Shown: positions 1-5,368 of the stretch, one piece after another
Layout of the letters: every line of letters begins with the position of its first letter
How positions within the stretch are numbered: position 1 is the first letter of the stretch
NCBI GenBank assembly: GCA_018608735.1
Contig: JABAYZ010000104.1
Location: forward strand, 1 to 11,201
Direction of reading: 5' to 3'
DNA length: 11,201 nt
DNA from: Flavobacteriaceae bacterium
GTDB lineage: Bacteria > Bacteroidota > Bacteroidia > Flavobacteriales > Flavobacteriaceae
The notes under the pieces: generated by a model
The model's input: the letters and a program-made list of their open reading frames with translations, nothing else
Databases searched by the model: none
Told to the model about the DNA's origin: nothing
Program-made: the position numbers and the translations under genes

Positions 1-153
1 GCAGTTTGTAACATCGGTAGATTATTTTTTCAAAAATACAATTCTTATTTTTATTACATAAATTATTATATAAAATGATTGTATCTACAAGAAAAAAGTA
101 GCGTTTAAACTAATAAATATCTTCTTAATTATTAAAAATATAAAAAAAATATG

Positions 154-161
154 TAGGTTTG
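154..161 (+). promoter_or_regulatory. Candidate Bacteroidota -7 promoter element
   Basis: TAGGTTTG fits the Bacteroidota -7 consensus TAnnTTTG. It lies 16 bases before the ATG at 178, so it predicts a short leader of about 10 bases. No clear TTG appears at the expected -33 position, where the DNA is simply A/T-rich. The rest of 1-177 is very AT-rich and shows no gene; an 8-bp palindrome GTTTAAAC at 103-110 has no evident role. Confidence 0.45.
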
Positions 162-177
162 ATAAAAGTCTTTTTAA

Positions 178-1152
178 ATGAAAAATAGATTAAATCTTTT
201 TAGTTTTATAGCGCTGATGTGTGTCTGTACAAGCGTTCATGCTCAATATACCGATGTTATAAATTCAAATCGTCCTGGAGCATCACAAAGTGCATTTTCT
301 GTAGGAACAAAGGTGTTGCAGTTTGAAGTAGGCCCGTATTTGATCAAAGAAGAAAGACGTGTTTATCCCAAAGAAGACGTCTCTGGATTTGGGGTAGATT
401 TTGCAGTCCACTATGGATTTTGGAAAGAAGCTTTAGAATTTAATCTACAAGGAAACTACCAAAGAGATACAAAAACATATCCCTTACTGAGAGGTGTTGC
501 AATTAAACGTGGGAATTTTAAAAACCTCAATTTTGGAGCAAAATATCTGGTTTACGACCCCAATAAAAACAAAGAGGACAAACCAAATCTATATAGTTAC
601 CATGCCAATAGAGGGTTCAAATGGAAGAGTTTGATTCCTGCCGTTTCCGTAGCAGCTGGGGTGAACTTTGACGGAAAAGACAATCCCTACACAGCGCCTA
701 ATGTTGAGGGGCTTAGCTATAGAGGGGTATTGATCACTCAAAATAACTTCTATGGTGGGTGGGTGTTTATTACAAATGTTATGATGGATCGAATTGGAAG
801 TGACCAGACCGATTTTCATTACATCCTTACCCTTACACATTCTTTTAATCCTAAATGGGCGGTTTTTGGAGAAACACAAGGTATAAAAAGTGACTTCTAT
901 GCCGATAATCTATTTCGATTTGGAGGGGGATATTTACTGAATAAAAACTTACAATTAGACACAGCTCTTACGTTTAATACTAAAGACACCCCGTCTGTAC
1001 TAAGTTTAAATTTTGGGGCGTCCTACAGATTAGATCGCCATAAAGATAAACTCAAAATCGATAATCGAACCTCAGCTAAAGAACAAGGTAAACGGAAATC
1101 GCGTTCCAAAAAAAATAGAAAGAAAAAGGATACTAAATTTGATGAGGATTAA
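178..1152 (+). CDS. Outer-membrane beta-barrel protein, PF13557-like 'transporter' family
   Basis: The 324-residue protein has a clear Sec signal peptide: K/R near the N-terminus, a hydrophobic core at about residues 7-20, and likely cleavage after Ala22 (VHA|Q). The mature part opens with an IxSNRPG...S..VGTKVLQFEVGPY stretch, typical of the Phenol_MetA_deg-like (PF13557) family of predicted beta-barrels in Bacteroidota. It continues with alternating aromatic/hydrophobic strands to about residue 285. An unusual very basic tail (about 286-324, many Lys/Arg, ending FDED) follows the last predicted strand, whereas most barrels end near a terminal aromatic residue. The substrate is unknown; the family name comes from a few degradation clusters and should not be taken as function. 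The stop is 6 bases before the next ATG, so the two genes are probably co-transcribed. This supports, but does not prove, a shared envelope or lipid role. Confidence 0.75.
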   Translation: MKNRLNLFSFIALMCVCTSVHAQYTDVINSNRPGASQSAFSVGTKVLQFEVGPYLIKEERRVYPKEDVSGFGVDFAVHYGFWKEALEFNLQGNYQRDTKTYPLLRGVAIKRGNFKNLNFGAKYLVYDPNKNKEDKPNLYSYHANRGFKWKSLIPAVSVAAGVNFDGKDNPYTAPNVEGLSYRGVLITQNNFYGGWVFITNVMMDRIGSDQTDFHYILTLTHSFNPKWAVFGETQGIKSDFYADNLFRFGGGYLLNKNLQLDTALTFNTKDTPSVLSLNFGASYRLDRHKDKLKIDNRTSAKEQGKRKSRSKKNRKKKDTKFDED

Positions 1153-1158
1153 AGGATT

Positions 1159-2274
1159 ATGATAACCATTCAAGAAGCGCTTTCTAAAAAAGAAATCAAA
1201 CAATTTGTGAAATTTCCATTTTCTCTATACAAGAGTTCTAAATATTGGGTACCCCCAATTATTAGTGAAGAAATCAAAGTATTCAATAAAAGTACTAACC
1301 CTGTGTTAGAAAATGCGGAGGTTCGACTCTTTCTTGCCTATCAAGATGGAGCAATTGTTGGACGTGTAGCAGCCATTACAAATTGGTTGGAAGTGAAAGA
1401 GCAAAGTACCCAAAAAATGCGTTTTGGGTGGATGGATATGATTGACGACATTGAGGTTACCAAAGCGCTATTACAGAAAGTTGAAGCTATCGGCAAAGCG
1501 CACAAACTTGACTATATGGAAGGGCCAATAGGGTTTTCTAATTTAGATAAAGTTGGAGTTCTCACTTACGGTTATGACGAAATTGGAACTATGGTGACTT
1601 GGTATAATCACCCCTATTATGTAGCGCATTTGTATCAGCTCAACTTTAAAGTTGAAAAAGAATATGTAGAACATAAGCATCAGTTTAGCGACATCCTAAT
1701 TGAAGATTCCAACCGTCTTGAAAATGTTATAAAAAAACGCTATAACTTAAGAGCTTTAGATTTTAAGGCTACAAAAGACTTGATGCCCTATGCGGATAAA
1801 ATGTTCGATTTATTTAATGAAAGCTATGCATCCTTATCATCGTTTGTAGCCATTACAGACACTCAAAAAGCATTTTTAAAGAAGAAGTTTTTAAACTTCA
1901 TTAATCCTGAGTATATAAAATTTGTAGTAAATGAGGCCGACGAATTGGTTGCATTTGGCGTTGTTATGCCCTCTTTTTCAGAGGCATTACAAAAAATAAA
2001 TGGTAAATTATTTCCTTTTGGAATCTATCATATCTTAAAAGCCAAGCGCTCGAAAAAAGTCAATTTTTATTTGATTGGCGTCCAACCTGATTACCAAAAG
2101 AAGGGCGTACATTCTATTATTTTTAGTGCATTTCATAGAACTTTCGAACAGAAAGGTATTGTAGAATGCCGAAGAACACCCGAGCTGGCAGATAATTTAG
2201 CCATTCAAAAGTTATGGCGCAATTTTAACCCTCTGTTGATTAAAAAACGTTGTACCTTTAGAAAAGAGCTGTAA
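1159..2274 (+). CDS. YghO / bacterial ceramide synthase-like N-acyltransferase (GNAT fold)
   Basis: The 371-residue protein shows the signature order of the YghO (BcerS-like) family. This is FxxFPFSLYKSSKYWVPP (15-33), an acidic N-VLENAEVRLFLA block (47-60), VGRVAAI (67-73), FGWMDMIDD (89-97), an MEGPIGFSN block (120-128), then GVLTYGYDE and YNHPYY (149-154). The C-terminal GNAT half carries NFYLIGVQPDYQKKGV (302-317), the expected acyl-CoA-binding beta4/alpha3 region, and a DN near residue 345. No signal peptide is seen, so it is probably cytoplasmic or at the inner membrane. Members of this family include the bacterial ceramide synthase that N-acylates a sphingoid base in Caulobacter. Placed next to an SPT-like gene, the inferred role is transfer of the amide-linked fatty acid to capnine or 3-ketocapnine. 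A weak AAAGGA lies 4 bases before the ATG. Many databases call such proteins only 'N-acetyltransferase' or hypothetical. Family assignment is good; the substrate is inference. Confidence 0.75.
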   Translation: MITIQEALSKKEIKQFVKFPFSLYKSSKYWVPPIISEEIKVFNKSTNPVLENAEVRLFLAYQDGAIVGRVAAITNWLEVKEQSTQKMRFGWMDMIDDIEVTKALLQKVEAIGKAHKLDYMEGPIGFSNLDKVGVLTYGYDEIGTMVTWYNHPYYVAHLYQLNFKVEKEYVEHKHQFSDILIEDSNRLENVIKKRYNLRALDFKATKDLMPYADKMFDLFNESYASLSSFVAITDTQKAFLKKKFLNFINPEYIKFVVNEADELVAFGVVMPSFSEALQKINGKLFPFGIYHILKAKRSKKVNFYLIGVQPDYQKKGVHSIIFSAFHRTFEQKGIVECRRTPELADNLAIQKLWRNFNPLLIKKRCTFRKEL

Positions 2275-2281
2275 ACGACTA
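2270..2281. repeat. 12-bp inverted repeat, left copy
   Basis: TGTAAACGACTA spans the stop codon of the YghO-like gene, the 4-base gap and the stop codon of the convergent capB-like gene. Its exact reverse complement lies at 5346-5357. Together they bracket the capB-dinB-capA segment. A 12-base match somewhere in 11 kb of AT-rich DNA can occur by chance, but both copies sit at gene borders. Confidence 0.4.
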
Positions 2282-3541
2282 CTCTCCCATCGCTGCAGCA
2301 ACGGATGCCGAAAGACGCTTATAAACGCCTTTTTCTAGGCGCTCTCTTATCACAGAAAATGCTTTTAAGGTTTCATCTACATCCTCCAAAGTATGCATAG
2401 AGGTTGGAATCAATCGGAGTAATATTAAACCTTTAGGAATGACAGGATACACTACAATGGAACAGAAAATTCCATAATTTTCACGAAGATCTTTCACTAA
2501 GGCCATCGCTTCGGGAATGCTTCCTTTTAGATATACGGGGGTCACACAACTTTGAGTGGTTCCTAAATCGAATCCGCTCTCACGCAAACCAGATTGTAAG
2601 GCATTTACAATTTTCCAAAGGTTTTCTTTAAGCTCTGGCATGGTTCGGATCATATCCAAACGTTTTAGAGCCCCTTTCACCAATTGCATTTGCAAGGATT
2701 TTGCAAACATTTGTGAACGTAAGTTATATTTTAAATAATCTATAATTTCTTTATCAGCCGCAATGAAAGCTCCAGTACTTGCCATAGACTTCGCAAAGGT
2801 TGCGAAGTACACATCAATTTCATCTTGAACACCTTGTTCTTCCCCAGCACCTGCACCTGTTTTTCCTAGCGTTCCAAATCCGTGGGCATCGTCTACTAGA
2901 AATCTGAAATTGAATTTATCTTTAAGTGCTGCAATTTCTTTCAATTTTCCTTGTTCGCCACGCATTCCAAATACACCCTCAGAAATGACTAGAATTCCAC
3001 CACCGGTATGCTCAGCCATTTTGGTGGCACGCTCCAAGTTTTTTTCTAAGCTTTCTATATCGTTATGCTTATAAGTAAAACGTTTTCCCATGTGTAAACG
3101 AACACCATCAATAATACAGGCATGCGAATCCACATCATAAACAATGATATCATCCTTCCCTACTAAGGCATCAATTGTAGACATGATTCCTTGGTATCCA
3201 AAATTTAAGAGATAGGTAGATTCTTTACTTACAAATTCGGCTAATTCATCTTGCAATTGTTCATGAAGGGAGGTGTGTCCAGACATCATTCGAGCTCCCA
3301 TTGGATAGGCAGATCCGTAATCGTTAGCAGCTTCGGCATCTACTTTTCTAACTTCGGGGTGATTGGCTAGACCCAAATAATCATTTATACTCCAAGTGAT
3401 GACGTCTTTTCCTTGAAACTTCATTCGATTGGAAATCATCCCCTCTAGTTTTGGAAATACAAAGTAGCCTTCAGCTTGACTTGCCCATTTTCCTAAAGGC
3501 CCTTTGTCTTTATATATCTTCTCGAATAAATCTCTCATCAT
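2279..3541 (-). CDS. capB: Serine-palmitoyltransferase-like alpha-oxoamine synthase; candidate cysteate fatty acyltransferase (CapB)
   Basis: This 420-residue, fold-type-I PLP enzyme of the alpha-oxoamine synthase family would condense an amino acid with an acyl thioester, with loss of CO2. Visible residues are NDYLGL (53-58), His140 in DSHACI (stacks on PLP), Asp217 and His220 in VDDAHGFG, the Schiff-base Lys251 in TFAKSMASTG, and Arg376 in LILLRLIP (carboxylate binding). The TFAKSMAS form and the GARMMSGHT segment resemble SPT. They do not resemble Kbl (threonine catabolism) or BioF, and a true BioF is present elsewhere in the window. Most flavobacteria make sulfonolipids, and a cysteine-synthase-like gene lies upstream on the same strand. 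The favoured role is therefore condensing L-cysteate with a branched acyl-CoA/ACP to 3-ketocapnine; serine as substrate (true SPT) is the alternative. Two ATGs are adjacent (3541 and 3538), and MRDLFEKIY is the likelier start. The gene has its own promoter candidate at 3564-3571. Confidence 0.78.
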   Translation of the reverse strand: MMRDLFEKIYKDKGPLGKWASQAEGYFVFPKLEGMISNRMKFQGKDVITWSINDYLGLANHPEVRKVDAEAANDYGSAYPMGARMMSGHTSLHEQLQDELAEFVSKESTYLLNFGYQGIMSTIDALVGKDDIIVYDVDSHACIIDGVRLHMGKRFTYKHNDIESLEKNLERATKMAEHTGGGILVISEGVFGMRGEQGKLKEIAALKDKFNFRFLVDDAHGFGTLGKTGAGAGEEQGVQDEIDVYFATFAKSMASTGAFIAADKEIIDYLKYNLRSQMFAKSLQMQLVKGALKRLDMIRTMPELKENLWKIVNALQSGLRESGFDLGTTQSCVTPVYLKGSIPEAMALVKDLRENYGIFCSIVVYPVIPKGLILLRLIPTSMHTLEDVDETLKAFSVIRERLEKGVYKRLSASVAAAMGE

Positions 3542-3563
3542 GATCTTTAGTTAGTTTGCACTA

Positions 3564-3571
3564 CAAAACTA
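3564..3571 (-). promoter_or_regulatory. Candidate -7 promoter element of the capB-like gene
   Basis: Read on the minus strand this is TAGTTTTG, a full match to TAnnTTTG, ending 22 bases before the ATG. It predicts a leader of roughly 16 bases. No convincing TTG is seen at -33. It would let capB be transcribed independently of the DinB and capA-like genes upstream. Confidence 0.5.
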
Positions 3572-3660
3572 TACAATAATATTATGAATACATAATAATT
3601 TAAGAATTTAAAACGGAGAGAATTATTGTGTTGATTTGGGAGAAAAGACTAACAGTTTAG

Positions 3661-3767
3661 TGTATGAGTAGTAACGGACTTCTACTCACAAACCTTTCGA
3701 TTTTGCACTGACCTTTGTTTTATGTTTATACTTTTGTTTTATCATTTTATCCGCTATTGCATATACA
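3661..3767. repeat. Long imperfect inverted repeat (18-bp arms, 71-base spacer) with a competing inner hairpin
   Basis: Arm 3661-3678 (TGTATGAGTAGTAACGGA) pairs with 3750-3767 (TCCGCTATTGCATATACA). Counting G-T wobbles, 16 of 18 positions pair; the two mismatches are 3667/3761 and 3674/3754. Inside it, TGAGTAG (3665-3671) pairs perfectly with CTACTCA (3682-3688) across a 10-base loop, so two folds exclude each other. No T-tract follows either stem, so a simple intrinsic terminator is unlikely. The element fills the 242-base gap between the dinB-like stop and the capB-like promoter. It resembles the palindromic intergenic elements often found beside accessory genes in flavobacterial genomes, a likeness from memory and not a search. 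It could be a mobility remnant, an mRNA 3'-end structure or a small repeat family. Confidence 0.45.
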
Positions 3768-3783
3768 AGGTATTGTAAATTAG

Positions 3784-4263
3784 TTATTTGACATGTCCAA
3801 TTCCAAATCCCATATCTTCAATTTTATACAAATGATTATGATCATGCATTAATAAATGTCTTAGCATTATATAGGGCGAGTAAGTTTTATATTCTGGATG
3901 AATGGCTAACTTATTCCAATCATTTGAATTAAACTCTTTTGCTAATTCAATTGTTCTATGTCTAATTTCAAAAAAATCATTAATGACCTTTTTCAGGTCT
4001 AATTCCATAAAAAAATCTTCATCAAAATTATCCCCTGAAAGTGGTTCAAATATTGGTTTTTCTTGCTGTCTAAAAGCGTTAAGTCTTTTTTGGAATCCAT
4101 AAATATCACCAACTGCTATGTGAGTTGCATGTTCATGAATTGACCACTTACCTTTGACAATTTTCTTCTTGTAAAGTTTAGAGTCAATTTCAGTAATCAA
4201 TTCCCTTAACAATCTAGGCGTTTCACTTAAAGCGTTTAATATAGTTTCAATTTCTCTATTCAT
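3784..4263 (-). CDS. DinB-like (DinB_2) putative metal-dependent protein
   Basis: The 159-residue protein is predicted to be a four-helix bundle of the DinB/YfiT-like superfamily. Supporting motifs are KGKWSIHEHATHIA (37-50) and, near the C-terminus, HLLMHDHNHLYKI (136-148). His48, His140 and His144 are the expected metal-binding triad; His43 and His45 are extra. Some relatives are thiol-dependent transferases (for example bacillithiol S-transferases) and many have no known activity, so no substrate is proposed. The ATG lies 20 bases after the capA-like stop, so it is probably co-transcribed with capA. The gene is clearly poorer in G+C than its neighbours: three 60-base blocks counted by hand gave 14, 16 and 20 G+C, against 28 and 29 in two capB blocks. 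Together with the palindromic element at its 3' side, this suggests a later arrival. A role in sulfonolipid synthesis is not indicated. Confidence 0.75.
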   Translation of the reverse strand: MNREIETILNALSETPRLLRELITEIDSKLYKKKIVKGKWSIHEHATHIAVGDIYGFQKRLNAFRQQEKPIFEPLSGDNFDEDFFMELDLKKVINDFFEIRHRTIELAKEFNSNDWNKLAIHPEYKTYSPYIMLRHLLMHDHNHLYKIEDMGFGIGHVK

Positions 4264-4283
4264 TTTTCTAAAATGAGCTACAA

Positions 4284-5327
4284 CTACTTAATAAACTCAA
4301 TACATTGGGCTGAATACTGCTTTTGATCATCAAAAAAACCTTGATCGTTCATCCATTGATCATTGTATATCTTACTCATATAACGTGACCCATGATCAGG
4401 AAATATCAAAACGATGACATCTGTAGATTTAAACTCGTTAGTGTCTTGAAGTTGTTTGACTGCTTGTACTACGGCTCCAGAAGTATAGCCAACAAAGATC
4501 CCTTCGGTTTTAGATATTTCTCTAGCGGTATGTGCGCTGTCCTCATCGTTAACTTTAATAAATTTATCAATGAGATCAAAATCGGTTGCAGAGGGTATTA
4601 AATTTTTACCAAGACCTTCTATACGGTAGGGATAAATTTCATTGGGATCTAATTCTCGCGTTTCATGGTATTTTTTTAATACAGAGCCATAGGCATCAAC
4701 TCCAATTATTTTAATGTCTGGATTTTTTTCTTTTAAATACTTAGCGGTTCCAGAAATTGTACCTCCTGTTCCACTACAGGCTACCAGGTGTGTGATTTTA
4801 CCTCCAGTTTTATTCCAAATTTCGGGACCTGTACTTTTATAATGTGCCTCCAAATTAAGGCTATTAAAATATTGATTGATATAAATCGATCCTTCAATTT
4901 CTTTATGTAACCGTTTGGCGACTTCATAATAGGATCTTGGGTCATCTACACTAACGTTTGCGGGGCAGACATATACTTTTGCACCCATACTTTTTAGCAT
5001 ATCAATCTTATCCAATGACGATTTTGAGCTCACAGCTAACACACATTTATAGCCTTTGATAATACTAACCATTGCAATGCTAAATCCTGTATTTCCAGAT
5101 GTGGTTTCAATAATAGTATCTCCAGGCTTAAGTATTCCTTTTTTTTCAGCTTCTTCAATAATGTGAAGTGCAATTCGGTCTTTAGAAGAATGTCCTGGAT
5201 TAAAGGCATCTAGTTTGGCAATATAGTTACCTGGGAATCCAGAGGTCACCACATTTAACTTGACTAGCGGCGTATTTCCCACTAATTCCAATACATTATT
5301 AAATATTAATTTTTCTTTATTTACCAA
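4284..5327 (-). CDS. capA: Cysteine-synthase-family PLP enzyme; candidate cysteate synthase (CapA)
   Basis: This 347-residue, fold-type-II PLP enzyme shows LELVGNTPLVKL (13-24), PLP-binding Lys49 in NPGHSSKDR, the substrate loop TTSGNTG (75-81), the phosphate-cradling GTGGT (186-190) and C-terminal GYTSGA (280-285). A DHGSRYMSKIYNDQWM block (311-326) also marks the flavobacterial cysteine-synthase/CBS-like subfamily. No CBS (Bateman) domain follows. The base reaction is beta-replacement on an activated serine. Cysteate synthase uses O-phosphoserine plus sulfite, whereas O-acetylserine or homocysteine chemistry would give cysteine or cystathionine. The shared strand with an SPT-like gene favours the CapA role, but no residue I can name proves the substrate. 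The reading frame has no ATG before about residue 86. The best start is TTG at 5325-5327, with an in-frame TAA 15 bases further upstream after an ATT. The TTG keeps about 12 residues before LELVGNTP, about normal for the family. Confidence 0.72.
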   Translation of the reverse strand: MVNKEKLIFNNVLELVGNTPLVKLNVVTSGFPGNYIAKLDAFNPGHSSKDRIALHIIEEAEKKGILKPGDTIIETTSGNTGFSIAMVSIIKGYKCVLAVSSKSSLDKIDMLKSMGAKVYVCPANVSVDDPRSYYEVAKRLHKEIEGSIYINQYFNSLNLEAHYKSTGPEIWNKTGGKITHLVACSGTGGTISGTAKYLKEKNPDIKIIGVDAYGSVLKKYHETRELDPNEIYPYRIEGLGKNLIPSATDFDLIDKFIKVNDEDSAHTAREISKTEGIFVGYTSGAVVQAVKQLQDTNEFKSTDVIVLIFPDHGSRYMSKIYNDQWMNDQGFFDDQKQYSAQCIEFIK

Positions 5328-5345
5328 ACCTAGTTTTTCAATTTA

Positions 5346-5357
5346 TAGTCGTTTACA
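5346..5357. repeat. 12-bp inverted repeat, right copy
   Basis: TAGTCGTTTACA is the exact reverse complement of 2270-2281. It lies in the 41-base gap between the S9 peptidase stop and the capA-like start and touches the promoter candidate there. It marks the outer border of the capB-dinB-capA block. Confidence 0.4.
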
Positions 5358-5363
5358 AAATTA
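5356..5363 (-). promoter_or_regulatory. Candidate -7 promoter element of the capA-like gene
   Basis: On the minus strand this reads TAATTTTG, a full match to TAnnTTTG. It lies about 29 bases before the TTG start, predicting a leader of about 22 bases. A second match, TAGGTTTG at 5325-5332, overlaps the start codon. If that one were the real promoter, the start of the protein would have to lie further downstream. No -33 TTG is evident for either, and short matches are expected in AT-rich DNA. Confidence 0.4.
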
Positions 5364-5368
5364 CAATT

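Noticed and set aside
103..110. GTTTAAAC palindrome upstream of the first gene as an operator
   Set aside because: Single short AT-rich palindrome, expected by chance; no second copy or promoter overlap.
589..879. 96-codon minus-strand open frame inside the outer-membrane protein gene
   Set aside because: Antisense to a gene with a clear signal peptide and family pattern; no motif or promoter of its own.
2279..3541. Naming this gene kbl (2-amino-3-ketobutyrate ligase), tempting because a threonine aldolase is nearby
   Set aside because: The SPT-like TFAKSMASTG and GARMMSGH segments do not match the Kbl pattern, no threonine dehydrogenase is seen, and the cysteine-synthase-like neighbour fits CapB better.
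3665..3688. 7-bp hairpin TGAGTAG/CTACTCA as an intrinsic terminator for the dinB-like gene
   Set aside because: No T-tract follows on the minus strand, and the arm is shared with a larger inverted repeat.
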